The notes: generated by a model not told the origin, from the sequence alone. A DNA stretch of 12,783 bases from Bacteroidota bacterium (GCA_006226555.1 SBGS01000105.1:1-12783), one strand, 5' to 3'. Positions 1-7,533 are shown, counted from the stretch's first letter. Numbers and translations: made by a program.

Positions 1-2
1 CA

Positions 3-338
3 AAGTTTCCCGGAGGAGGATTGGAATGGGGTGAAGGGATAAAAGATGCACTCATTAGAGAACTCCAGGAAGAGCTGAACATTGATGCTGAAATTAGCGA
101 CCTTCTTTACGTAAATGATTTTTTTCAGCAATCGGCATTTAGAGAATCCGATCAGATCATATCCTTCTACTTTAAGGTGAATTACCCGAATTTGGAAGAA
201 ATTGATACCCGGACCTTTGAGGAAAAAGGTTTTTTGGAAGGGGAATCTTTTCGATGGGTAAACCTTACTTCTGATCTGCCTGAAAAACTTACATTTCCAA
301 TAGATAAAGAAGTTGCGCGATTGTTGACTTCGTTTTGA
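3..338 (+). CDS. Nudix hydrolase, 5' end cut by window edge
   Basis: This is the C-terminal part of a Nudix-fold hydrolase, a family that cleaves nucleoside diphosphates linked to another group with a divalent metal. The frame is open to the left edge, so the true start lies outside the window. The Nudix box is visible at once: a Gly, five residues, Glu, seven residues, then RELQEELNI, matching G-x5-E-x7-REUxEExGU except that the last Gly is Asn. The three acidic residues of the REUxEE core, which bind metal, are intact. The tail is rich in acidic and aromatic residues and ends in a Trp-Val strand and a short helix, as in other Nudix proteins. The substrate cannot be told from this fragment. 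The gene runs towards a shared terminator and converges with the MazG-like gene. Confidence 0.88.
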   Translation, partial: KFPGGGLEWGEGIKDALIRELQEELNIDAEISDLLYVNDFFQQSAFRESDQIISFYFKVNYPNLEEIDTRTFEEKGFLEGESFRWVNLTSDLPEKLTFPIDKEVARLLTSF

Positions 339-415
339 AGATCGTTGCTACAGTGATAAACGACACACAATACCAAACACAGGTAGTAGTTCAGAAATAA
401 TCTTCACACATAATG

Positions 416-443
416 AAAAGGGCGAATGTAAATTCGCCCTTTT
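416..443. terminator. Bidirectional intrinsic terminator
   Basis: A perfect 12-bp stem (AAAAGGGCGAAT at 416-427 pairing with 432-443) closes a four-base GTAA loop. Seven T residues (440-446) follow on the plus strand, and four T residues flank it on the minus strand. It lies between the convergent Nudix gene (ends 338) and the MazG-like gene (stop codon 445-447), so it can serve both. The minus-strand stop codon sits directly against the stem. It is the only clear intrinsic terminator in the window. Confidence 0.9.
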
Positions 444-444
444 T

Positions 445-771
445 TTATTTGAGTTTATCGTTATTCTTGTGTCGTTCTTTATCCCGAATGTTCTTCTTCT
501 CAAAATTTCGAGCAATAGCTTCTTCCAGATCCACACCTGTCTGATTGGCAATACAAGTGAGCACGAACAAGACATCTGCTAGTTCATCTCCGAGGTCTTT
601 TTGCTTATCGCTTTCCTTTTCACTCTGCTCTCCGTATCGACGAGCCATGATGCGAGCAACTTCTCCGACTTCCTCCATTAGGATGGCAGTATTGGTTAAT
701 TCATCAAAATAGCGCACACCAATGGTCTTTATCCATGCGTCTACTTCTTTTTGAAATTCCTTTATCTCCAT
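445..771 (-). CDS. MazG-like nucleotide pyrophosphohydrolase
   Basis: A 108-residue all-alpha NTP pyrophosphohydrolase of the MazG/MazG-like superfamily. These enzymes cleave (d)NTPs to NMP and pyrophosphate and are often house-cleaning enzymes for damaged or excess nucleotides. The metal-binding pattern is present: EEVGE at about residues 33-37 and a following ExxD (E63, D66) in DELAD. The length fits a single-domain MazG-like protein rather than the two-domain E. coli MazG. The ATG at 771 was chosen because the protein then starts MEIKEFQ, just before the first helix. The in-frame ATG at 813 would add a non-homologous tail that overlaps dtd. The gene is last in the rsgA-dtd cluster, 19 bases after the dtd stop. 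The leader shows no Shine-Dalgarno sequence. The exact substrate is unknown. Confidence 0.88.
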   Translation of the reverse strand: MEIKEFQKEVDAWIKTIGVRYFDELTNTAILMEEVGEVARIMARRYGEQSEKESDKQKDLGDELADVLFVLTCIANQTGVDLEEAIARNFEKKNIRDKERHKNNDKLK

Positions 772-790
772 GTTTGTAATTTTGTGAAGC

Positions 791-1237
791 TTATTCTTTG
801 TTCTGAGAGTCAAGCCAGATCGTTACGGGACCGTCATTTATCAAAGAGACCTTCATATCTGCTCCAAATTCCCCGCTGGCAATCGGCACGATCTTTCCCA
901 GCTCCGTTTTAAACTTTTCGTAGAGTGGGATGGCTATTTCCGGTCTGGCAGCTTCGATGAAGCTTGGACGATTCCCTTTTTTCGTAGAAGCATGTAGGGT
1001 GAACTGACTCACTACCAAGATTTGTCCTTTGACATCTTGTACTGACAAATTCATTTTTCCTTCCTCATCACTGAAAATACGCATATTGGTAATCTTTCCA
1101 ACCAACCAGTCAATGTCGTTTGTACTGTCATCATGAGCAATGCCGAGAAGTACCATCAAACCTTGATCAATTGCTCCAACAATCTCGTTGTTTACGCTGA
1201 CACTTGCCCTGCTAACGCGTTGGATCAATGCTCTCAT
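791..1237 (-). CDS. dtd: D-aminoacyl-tRNA deacylase (DTD)
   Basis: DTD hydrolyses D-amino acids wrongly attached to tRNA, D-Tyr-tRNA(Tyr) being the classic substrate, and so protects translation in the cytoplasm. The 148-residue length matches the family (about 145). The start MRALIQRVSRASVSV is typical. The SQFTL motif lies at residues 77-81, containing the conserved Thr80. The NxGPxT motif carrying the Gly-cisPro selectivity element lies at 134-139. Its ATG shares one base with the rsgA TGA (TGATG), so translation is probably coupled to rsgA. It is followed closely by the MazG-like gene. The enzyme acts as a homodimer in known members. No unusual feature was seen. Confidence 0.96.
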   Translation of the reverse strand: MRALIQRVSRASVSVNNEIVGAIDQGLMVLLGIAHDDSTNDIDWLVGKITNMRIFSDEEGKMNLSVQDVKGQILVVSQFTLHASTKKGNRPSFIEAARPEIAIPLYEKFKTELGKIVPIASGEFGADMKVSLINDGPVTIWLDSQNKE

Positions 1238-2187
1238 CAGTAAATACTTTTTCTGTACACTTCGTTCTCATCCTCTTCCATCAATTGCACATAGGTTTGA
1301 TAGCGGCTTTCAAATATATCTCCTCTTTCCACGGCATCCTTTACAGCACATCCCGGTTCTTTGAGATGAAGACAATTATTGAATCGACATTCGTTTAAAA
1401 GTGCGCGCATTTCAGGGAAATAGTGCGAAATCACTGGTTTGTCGAGTTCAACGATGCCAAATGCCCTGATTCCCGGGGTGTCAATAATAAAACCGCCACT
1501 TTCTAAAGGGTGCATTTCGGCAAAAGTTGTGGTGTGTTGTCCTTGCTGGTGAGCCTTAGAGATCTCTCCCGTTCGCAAGCTCAAATTTGGATCCAGTGAA
1601 TTGATCAATGTAGACTTTCCAACTCCGCTGTGTCCTGAGATCATTACTTGTTTACCATTGATCTCCTCTTTTAAAGAGTTTACGTCATTTGCATCATTGG
1701 CTTGTATCTTCTGACAAGGGTATCCGATCGATTCATACATGTAGCTCAAGGCATCCACGTATTCCAGATCGTCTTCGTTATACTGATCTATCTTGTTGAA
1801 GAGGATCTTTGTTGGTATTCTGAACGATTCCGCAGATACCAGAAAGCGATCAATAAATGCAAGATGTGTTACGGGTGAATGGATCGTAACCATAAGATAA
1901 GCGAGATCCACATTAGCGGCGAGAATCTGTTTTTGTTTGGATAGATTCGTTGATCTTCGTACAATATAGTTAGTTCTGCTTCCGATTTCCAGAATTACTC
2001 TGTTCCCTTCATCATCTTCCTCTTCTGATACCGTTACGCGATCTCCAACTGCCACAGGATTTGTAGTGCGGTGACCTTCAAGCCTAAGCTTACCGCGAAT
2101 ACGGCAATTACATGTTGTACCGTCGTCCAGTAGCACGTTGTACCACTTCCCGGTTGACTTCAACACTACTCCTGTGAGACTTTGCAT
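1237..2187 (-). CDS. rsgA: Ribosome small-subunit maturation GTPase RsgA
   Basis: RsgA (YjeQ/YloQ) is a circularly permuted GTPase that checks late 30S subunit assembly. The protein is 316 residues from the ATG at 2187. An N-terminal OB-fold covers about residues 1-70. The permuted GTPase motifs follow in the order G4 (NKID, 131-134), G1 (GHSGVGKST, 185-193) and G3 (DTPG, 236-239). A C-terminal zinc-binding knuckle has C267, C272, H274 and C280. The expected switch segment with HTTT is present just after G1. A TTG two codons upstream also opens the frame, but the ATG matches homologues better (MQSLTGVVLKSTG). It is first in a cluster with dtd and the MazG-like gene, and diverges from the gldA-like gene across 89 bases. 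Confidence 0.96.
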   Translation of the reverse strand: MQSLTGVVLKSTGKWYNVLLDDGTTCNCRIRGKLRLEGHRTTNPVAVGDRVTVSEEEDDEGNRVILEIGSRTNYIVRRSTNLSKQKQILAANVDLAYLMVTIHSPVTHLAFIDRFLVSAESFRIPTKILFNKIDQYNEDDLEYVDALSYMYESIGYPCQKIQANDANDVNSLKEEINGKQVMISGHSGVGKSTLINSLDPNLSLRTGEISKAHQQGQHTTTFAEMHPLESGGFIIDTPGIRAFGIVELDKPVISHYFPEMRALLNECRFNNCLHLKEPGCAVKDAVERGDIFESRYQTYVQLMEEDENEVYRKSIY

Positions 2188-2190
2188 ATT

Positions 2191-2198
2191 CAAATATA
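2191..2198 (-). promoter_or_regulatory. Putative Bacteroidota -7 element for rsgA
   Basis: The minus strand reads TATATTTG, a full match to the Bacteroidota -7 consensus TAnnTTTG, then AAT and the rsgA ATG. Transcription would start at or within a few bases of the start codon, giving a leaderless or nearly leaderless mRNA. No convincing TTTG (-33) element was found 17-21 bases upstream, so the assignment rests on the -7 motif and its position. Confidence 0.4.
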
Positions 2199-2276
2199 GT
2201 TGAAAGTCGTGCGAGATAGAGGAGAAGCGAAGACTTTTCTGAGATTATCATTAAATTCGTGCTTCAAATTCACTTT

Positions 2277-3176
2277 ATGTCAATAGAAGTAAAAAACCTC
2301 TTCAAGTACTTCGGTGACCAGGCCGCTGTAAAAGATGTTTCCTTTAGCGTTAAAAAAGGAGAGATCGTCGGATTTTTAGGTCCGAATGGTGCTGGTAAAT
2401 CGACTACGATGAAGATCATTACCGGCTACATCTCAGCGAGTGGCGGTGAAGTGAAGGTTTGTGGAATGCCTGTAACGGTTGATTCGCTTCAGACAAGAAA
2501 AGTGATCGGTTACCTGCCGGAGCATAACCCTTTGTACCTTGATATGTATGTTAAGGAATACCTTACGTTTATCGGAGAGATCTACAAGGTTAAGAATGTG
2601 AAGGAGAAGGTAGCAGAAATGATCAAGAAAGTAGGCTTGGAAGTCGAGCAAAATAAAAAGATCGGAGCCTTGTCAAAGGGATACAGGCAGCGTGTAGGGC
2701 TGGCTCAGGCGATCATACATGATCCGGAAGTTCTTATACTCGATGAGCCGACATCAGGACTTGATCCAAATCAGCTTGTTGAGATCCGAGAGCTTATCCG
2801 TTCGATCGGAAAAGAAAAAACGGTAATGCTTTCTACCCACATCATGCAGGAAGTGGAGGCGATCTGTGATCGCGTGATCATCATTAATAAAGGAGAGATC
2901 GTAGCGGACGACACGGCAGCTCATTTACAATTCGGCTCAACGGTTCAGACGGTGTATGTCGAATTGGAAGGAAAGCATTCTAAAGCAATGTTGAAGAAGA
3001 TAGAGGGCATAAATAAGATAGAGCAATTCAAAGAAGGTTGGTTGTTGGAGTCTGCCATAGAGGATGATCTTAGAAAACGCGTTTCGAAATTTGCTCAGGA
3101 AAATGATCTGTTGATCGTTACCTTGCGTAAAGAAGAAAAATCGCTTGAAGAGGTGTTCAAACAGCTCACGAAATAA
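2277..3176 (+). CDS. gldA: ABC transporter ATP-binding protein, GldA-like
   Basis: The ATPase subunit of an ABC transporter, closest by eye to GldA of Bacteroidota. In Flavobacterium johnsoniae GldA works with GldF and GldG and is needed for gliding, but similar proteins occur in non-gliding relatives. The 299-residue protein has Walker A GPNGAGKST (35-43) and the segment YLPEHNPLY (79-87) at the Q-loop, with Glu in place of Gln. The signature LSKGYRQR is at 132-139, Walker B LILDEP at 153-158, and the switch His is H188 (STHIMQE). A C-terminal domain of about 80 residues resembles that of DrrA-type ATPases. The ATG at 2277 gives MSIEVKNLFKYFG, the usual start; an upstream non-ATG start would add six unconvincing residues. 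No permease gene is adjacent, so its partner is elsewhere. tyrS follows after 30 bases. The exact transporter role is inferred. Confidence 0.85.
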   Translation: MSIEVKNLFKYFGDQAAVKDVSFSVKKGEIVGFLGPNGAGKSTTMKIITGYISASGGEVKVCGMPVTVDSLQTRKVIGYLPEHNPLYLDMYVKEYLTFIGEIYKVKNVKEKVAEMIKKVGLEVEQNKKIGALSKGYRQRVGLAQAIIHDPEVLILDEPTSGLDPNQLVEIRELIRSIGKEKTVMLSTHIMQEVEAICDRVIIINKGEIVADDTAAHLQFGSTVQTVYVELEGKHSKAMLKKIEGINKIEQFKEGWLLESAIEDDLRKRVSKFAQENDLLIVTLRKEEKSLEEVFKQLTK

Positions 3177-3206
3177 AGAATAATATACTGAATCAAAAGT
3201 AATAGC

Positions 3207-4487
3207 GTGGTAAAGAATTTCATTGAGGAGTTACGTTGGAGAGGTATGATACATGATATCATGCCGGGTACGGAAGAAGCATTGAACAAAGGCGTAACAT
3301 CAGGGTACATTGGTTTTGATCCTACCGCGGATTCTTTGCATGTTGGACATCTTGTACAGATCATGACTCTGGTTCATTTCCAGCGTGCGGGTCATAAGCC
3401 TTACGCGTTAGTAGGTGGTGCAACAGGGATGGTAGGAGATCCGTCAGGTAAGTCTCAAGAGAGAAATCTACTTGATGAAACTACCTTGTTACATAACGTG
3501 GCATGTGTACGCGGTCAACTTGAAAAGTTTCTTGATTTTGAATCAGGAGACAATGCCGCTCAACTGGTAAATAATTTTGATTGGTTTAAAAACATGTCAT
3601 TTCTGGATTTCATTCGTGATGTTGGAAAGCACATCACCGTGAATTACATGATGGCAAAGGATTCAGTAAAAAAACGTCTGGAGACGGGTATGTCTTTTAC
3701 GGAATTTTCATACCAGCTGGTTCAGGGGTACGACTTTTACCATTTGAATAAAGAGCACGGTTGTATAATACAGCTGGGAGGATCTGATCAGTGGGGTAAT
3801 ATTGTAACGGGTACAGAGTTGATCAGAAGAAAAGGTGGAGGAGAGGCATACGCCGTAACAACGCCGTTGATCAAAAAAGCGGATGGAACTAAATTTGGTA
3901 AGACAGAAGGCGGTAGTGTTTGGCTTGATCCGGAAAAAACATCTCCTTACCAATTTTATCAGTTCTGGTTGAATGCGAGTGATGCCGATGCTCCAAATTA
4001 CATAAGAATTTTCACGCTGAAGACTAAGGAAGAGATCGAGGCTTTAGAGGCGGAACACAATGCCGCACCTCATTTAAGGATCTTGCAAAAGGCGATCGCG
4101 GAAGATATAACGATTCGCGTACATGGTGAAGAAGCGCTCAAAACTGCAATAGCTGCGTCAAATATATTGTTTGGTAAGTCAACTGAGGAGGACCTGCGTT
4201 CTTTGTCGGAAAAGGACTTTCTAACAGTCTTTGAAGGAGTCCCAAGTGCCACGATCTCAAAAAGTGATTTTTCTGCCGGATTGGGTATTATAGATGCACT
4301 TTCTGCAAAGACCGGTTTCCTTGCTTCAAATGGTGAGGCCAGACGTGAGTTAAAGGCAAATGCTGTGTCTGTGAATAAAGCAAAAGTAGAAGAGACTTAT
4401 GAGCTTTCTGAAAAGGATCTGATAAACGGAAAGTATATTCTTCTTGGTAAAGGAAAAAAGAACAATTATTTGATCATCATAGACTGA
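3207..4487 (+). CDS. tyrS: Tyrosyl-tRNA synthetase
   Basis: TyrS attaches tyrosine to tRNA(Tyr) in two steps through tyrosyl-adenylate. The 426-residue protein is a class Ic synthetase. The HIGH motif appears as HVGH (45-48), the KMSKS loop as KFGKT (229-233), and the tyrosine-binding segment as QLGGSDQWGNI before it. A C-terminal S4-like RNA-binding domain (about 350-426) follows. The start is a GTG at 3207, supported because the protein then begins with NFIEELRWRGM, the conserved N-terminus; the next Met (residue 14) lies inside that segment. The leader has no clear Shine-Dalgarno sequence. It probably shares a transcript with the gldA-like gene. Its TGA touches the truA stop codon with no intervening base. 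Confidence 0.97.
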   Translation: MVKNFIEELRWRGMIHDIMPGTEEALNKGVTSGYIGFDPTADSLHVGHLVQIMTLVHFQRAGHKPYALVGGATGMVGDPSGKSQERNLLDETTLLHNVACVRGQLEKFLDFESGDNAAQLVNNFDWFKNMSFLDFIRDVGKHITVNYMMAKDSVKKRLETGMSFTEFSYQLVQGYDFYHLNKEHGCIIQLGGSDQWGNIVTGTELIRRKGGGEAYAVTTPLIKKADGTKFGKTEGGSVWLDPEKTSPYQFYQFWLNASDADAPNYIRIFTLKTKEEIEALEAEHNAAPHLRILQKAIAEDITIRVHGEEALKTAIAASNILFGKSTEEDLRSLSEKDFLTVFEGVPSATISKSDFSAGLGIIDALSAKTGFLASNGEARRELKANAVSVNKAKVEETYELSEKDLINGKYILLGKGKKNNYLIIID

Positions 4488-5222
4488 TCAGTAAGAGATC
4501 TTCCAAAGAAACAGACCTTGAGGCGGAACACTTGTAGATGCTTCACCGCGATCTTTTTTATTTAAAATATCCAATACGTCCTCAGGCTGTAATTTACCCA
4601 GTCCGACATCGATAAGGGTTCCAACTGTTGCTCTGACCATGTTTCGAAGAAAACGGTCTGCAGTGATCTCGAAGTAGATTCTTCCATCGCCTGCATCTAT
4701 CCATTTGGCAGCTCTTAGATCACAGATGTTTGTTTTGACGTCAGTATGAAGCTTCGAAAATGACGTAAAGTCCTTTTTCCCTATAAGCAAGGCAGCTGCT
4801 TTATTCATGTTGTCCAGATCCAGCTCTGGTGGAAAATACCATGATAGTTCGTGAATGAATGGATCTTTCTTTTGATGAATAAAATAGCGATAGGTACGTT
4901 CTGTAGCACCGAATCGCGCGTGAAAATCATCCGAAGTCAGCTCCATTGAATGTATGGAAATAGCATCGGACAGCATGCGATTCAGCTTGAATATATATTG
5001 CTCCGTATCAACTTTTTCGGATAGATCAGCATGCATCACATAATGGTGTGCATGAACCCCTGTATCCGTTCGGCCGCACCCAACGACTTGAATGGGTTCA
5101 TTAGAATTTAAACGCGTAAGCGCCTTCTCGATTTCTTCTTGAACAGAAATTTGTTTCGGTTGTCGCTGCCATCCGAAGTAGTCTCGACCGTTATAAGCAA
5201 GATCGAATCGGTATCTGGGCAT
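4488..5222 (-). CDS. truA: tRNA pseudouridine(38-40) synthase TruA
   Basis: TruA converts uridines 38-40 of the tRNA anticodon stem-loop to pseudouridine. The 244-residue protein is near the usual length (about 245-270). The N-terminal strand carries YxGxxxxGWQRQ (10-21). The catalytic aspartate is D53 in GRTDTGVHA (50-58). The C-terminal RFLRNMVR segment is also present. It starts eight bases after the stop of the TPR-PD40 gene, so the two are probably co-transcribed although their roles look unrelated. Its stop codon abuts that of convergent tyrS, the two together forming TGATCA, and there is no terminator between them. Confidence 0.97.
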   Translation of the reverse strand: MPRYRFDLAYNGRDYFGWQRQPKQISVQEEIEKALTRLNSNEPIQVVGCGRTDTGVHAHHYVMHADLSEKVDTEQYIFKLNRMLSDAISIHSMELTSDDFHARFGATERTYRYFIHQKKDPFIHELSWYFPPELDLDNMNKAAALLIGKKDFTSFSKLHTDVKTNICDLRAAKWIDAGDGRIYFEITADRFLRNMVRATVGTLIDVGLGKLQPEDVLDILNKKDRGEASTSVPPQGLFLWKISY

Positions 5223-5230
5223 TTCTGTCT

Positions 5231-6604
5231 TTAGTTCTTAGGAAGAACGAAATCTGATAGATCAAGTTCGAATATATCAAGACTGGCCTTATTTCCAAGG
5301 ATCTGAATTCCTGATATATATCCTTTCTTCAATTCAGGGAAATAGGTAAAATGAGAATCATTGTTTACTGTATTAACCATTGGGCCAAGATTAACAGGAT
5401 CGCTCCAACCGTCACCAAGGTTTTCACAAACAAAGATGTCTAATCCACCAAAACCAGTATGACCGTCTGAACTAAAGAACAAGTATCTTCCGTCCGGTGT
5501 GATGTAAGGTGTAGTTTCTCTTCCTGTAGTGTTCACATTGAAAGGCAGTGGTTTTGCCACGCCCCAGGCTTTTCCTACTTTCTCAACCACATAGATGTCT
5601 GTTGAGCTTTTTTCACCTTTTCTATCCGTAACAAAATACATAGTACTACCATCAGCGGTCAAGGTAGCTGAGCCTTCAAAGAAAGAAGTGTTGATCGTTT
5701 TGTTTTTGATCACTTTAGGAGTATTCCACGTATCCTTAGAATTTTTCTTTAGTTCACAAAGATCGGAACCTCGCGTTGTTTGTTTAGCTTCAGTTGCGGT
5801 AGTATTCAACGTCATTACACCGTACAAACCGTCAGGAGAAATGTAATTCAGGGCATCAAAACCATCTGAATTTAATTTGCCAAGATCATTTGAAGCGTCA
5901 CTCCAGTTACTCTCTGCAGCATCCCAGCTCACGCGATATGTATCCTCGAAGTATAATTCGTCATCGGGATTTAAGCCACCTCCCGTTGTGTTACTGCGAC
6001 GAGAAGTGAAATAAATAGTCTTACCACTATCTGCTACGACAACGTTATATTCATCGTATCCAGAATTGATCTGATCTCCAGCACTTCTGCGTACCGCTTT
6101 TGTAACGTTCGTGTCAAGGTGTTGCTGTGCATAATGGCAATTCATTTTCATTTGCTCTACACGCAATGTTTTCATTCGCGAAGCAGAAATGTTTTGCATA
6201 CAAAGATCGTAGTTCATCATGGCAGAATCCAGTTTACCAAGGCGATGGTAGGATTCAGCGATCAAAAGATAAACCTCAGCATCAAACTTCTCATCTACTG
6301 TTGAAGCTAACTGTGCATATTTCAGTGAGTATCCGTAGTTGTTCAGAATGTAGTGGCACTTACCGATCCAATATTGTGCTTTCCAGTTGTTAGGGTCTTT
6401 AACAGAAGCTTCACGAAATTTATTCAAGGCCATTTTCACCTTACCCTCAAGATATAAGGTTTTACCTTCATCAACCATTAAAACAGCTGCTGATTTATCT
6501 ACAATATTAGTTGTGGAATCAGGTGGAAGAAATTCTGTGTTTGCGCGCGCAGCAGCATTCATCATAAAGAAAGTTACCACTGATATGAAAAGCACTTTTA
6601 CCAT
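5231..6604 (-). CDS. Secreted TPR and PD40 (WD40-like) repeat protein without OmpA domain
   Basis: A 457-residue exported protein. A signal peptide with cleavage likely after A21 (AARA) is followed by TPR-like helices at about residues 40-160, including the pattern of a Lys/Phe-rich helix pair around 50-85. A PD40 beta-propeller-like region fills about 180-445, with repeated units such as YISPDGLYG (254-262), TLTADGSTMYFVTDR (314-328) and YITPDGRYLFFSSD (367-380). The layout matches the first two parts of PorE-type and other Bacteroidota OmpA-family envelope proteins. Here the peptidoglycan-binding OmpA domain is missing: the protein ends LSDFVLPKN right after the last repeat and there is no break in frame. 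The likely location is the periplasm or outer-membrane face. It lies 77 bases after the CysZ-like gene and 8 bases before truA. No specific function can be given. Confidence 0.85.
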   Translation of the reverse strand: MVKVLFISVVTFFMMNAAARANTEFLPPDSTTNIVDKSAAVLMVDEGKTLYLEGKVKMALNKFREASVKDPNNWKAQYWIGKCHYILNNYGYSLKYAQLASTVDEKFDAEVYLLIAESYHRLGKLDSAMMNYDLCMQNISASRMKTLRVEQMKMNCHYAQQHLDTNVTKAVRRSAGDQINSGYDEYNVVVADSGKTIYFTSRRSNTTGGGLNPDDELYFEDTYRVSWDAAESNWSDASNDLGKLNSDGFDALNYISPDGLYGVMTLNTTATEAKQTTRGSDLCELKKNSKDTWNTPKVIKNKTINTSFFEGSATLTADGSTMYFVTDRKGEKSSTDIYVVEKVGKAWGVAKPLPFNVNTTGRETTPYITPDGRYLFFSSDGHTGFGGLDIFVCENLGDGWSDPVNLGPMVNTVNNDSHFTYFPELKKGYISGIQILGNKASLDIFELDLSDFVLPKN

Positions 6605-6681
6605 AGTTATTGATTTTCAGTTTGTAAAGTCTTGATCAAAAGTTGTGCAAAAGAAACTAAAATACCTCTTTTTATGAAATT

Positions 6682-7530
6682 TTAGTCTTCTGAAAGTGAA
6701 TTTCTTTCTTCCGGGAGGTTCACATTCTTCTCTAGTTCGTTCATGCTGATAGTAGCCATTACGATCGCTACAATCGGAGCAGCTGAAGCCAAAAGCCATA
6801 GTATCAGGTGAAGAAAGAAATTTCCCAAAAAAACAATCGGTGCATCCATAAAAGATCCCCAATTGAATAGTTTTCCAATATCTACTGGTACAAGTATCAT
6901 TAAGGAATAAACTGCACCAATACTCACTGCAAGACCTCTGTGTTTTCGAACGAAAGCGACGCTGGTTTGTATGTCAAAGCGTTTTCTTTCCAATATGTAA
7001 TCCAAAAAACCAAAGCCATAATAGAAGAAACCGATCACAAATGTGAGATAGAAAACGGGAGATTTTCGAGGCTCTTCCCACCCGAAATAGGATACTATGA
7101 AAATGATCAAGAAGAAAGTGTACTCCCACATCAAGTTGCGGAGAATTATGCGATAAGCGCGTTTCAGGTCCTGTATCAGCTGCTCTTTGGAAAATGAATA
7201 AGTCTTTCCAGTAAGTATTTTCTCTGTTTTACGGCTGATAGCCGATATGAGAGGTGATAACACAGCAATGACAAGATACTTTGCGAACTTCATCATCAGT
7301 ACTGCGATCGATATTTCAATGAGAAGATACAGTAATAGCCACGTGATCTCGTTCATGTTTGATACTTCGAGGCTGATGTGACGTGATAGCAGTTTTGCCC
7401 CCAGATAGTAGATGAATAGCATCAAAATGGCGGGGATTATCATGTAATAATGAAATCGATTCGCTCTTATAAATCGCAGGGCTTTTACCAGTGAATTGAA
7501 TCCAAGAGCGATATCGCGTAAAAATTGCAT
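6682..7530 (-). CDS. CysZ/EI24-like integral membrane protein
   Basis: A 282-residue inner-membrane protein with the features of the CysZ/EI24 family (E. coli CysZ is a sulfate permease; roles of Bacteroidota members are unproven). Hydrophobic segments lie at about 28-48, 62-98, 133-150, 158-180, 198-218 and 230-262. The family hallmark of a Tyr-Gly-Phe segment leading into LDYILERKRF is at about 171-185, followed by a basic stretch (VRKHRG). The ATG at 7530 gives MQFLRDIALGFNSL, a normal family N-terminus. A start 12 codons further out is possible but would lie on the other side of the -7 promoter motif. The C-terminal tail is charged and probably cytoplasmic. It diverges from purB and heads the run to truA. 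No sulfate-assimilation gene is nearby, so transport of sulfate is not supported here. Confidence 0.8.
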   Translation of the reverse strand: MQFLRDIALGFNSLVKALRFIRANRFHYYMIIPAILMLFIYYLGAKLLSRHISLEVSNMNEITWLLLYLLIEISIAVLMMKFAKYLVIAVLSPLISAISRKTEKILTGKTYSFSKEQLIQDLKRAYRIILRNLMWEYTFFLIIFIVSYFGWEEPRKSPVFYLTFVIGFFYYGFGFLDYILERKRFDIQTSVAFVRKHRGLAVSIGAVYSLMILVPVDIGKLFNWGSFMDAPIVFLGNFFLHLILWLLASAAPIVAIVMATISMNELEKNVNLPEERNSLSED

Positions 7531-7533
7531 GCT

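Noticed and set aside
339..415. Possible small gene between the Nudix gene and the terminator
   Set aside because: No open frame with plausible start or composition lies there; it looks like a 3' untranslated tail.
772..813. N-terminal extension of the MazG-like protein from the ATG at 813
   Set aside because: The extra 14 residues do not look like the family and would overlap dtd; the ATG at 771 gives the normal start.
4092..4099. GCGATCGC octamer resembling the cyanobacterial HIP1 repeat
   Set aside because: I noticed only one copy and it fits the general GATC excess; the organism is clearly not a cyanobacterium.
5595..5846. Open frame on the plus strand inside the TPR-PD40 gene
   Set aside because: It is antisense to a well-supported coding region, has no leader signal and no recognisable protein features.
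6119..6635. Several overlapping plus-strand open frames opposite the TPR region
   Set aside because: They lie across the signal peptide and TPR coding sequence of the minus-strand gene and have random-looking composition.
6657..6685. Inverted repeat CTAAAAT/ATTTTAG between the CysZ-like and TPR-PD40 genes
   Set aside because: The arms are only seven A/T-rich bases with a 15-base loop and no T-run after a GC-rich stem, so it is not a credible terminator.
6682..7530. Sulfate uptake role for the CysZ-like protein
   Set aside because: Only fold-level similarity is visible and no sulfate-assimilation genes lie nearby, so the function was left open.
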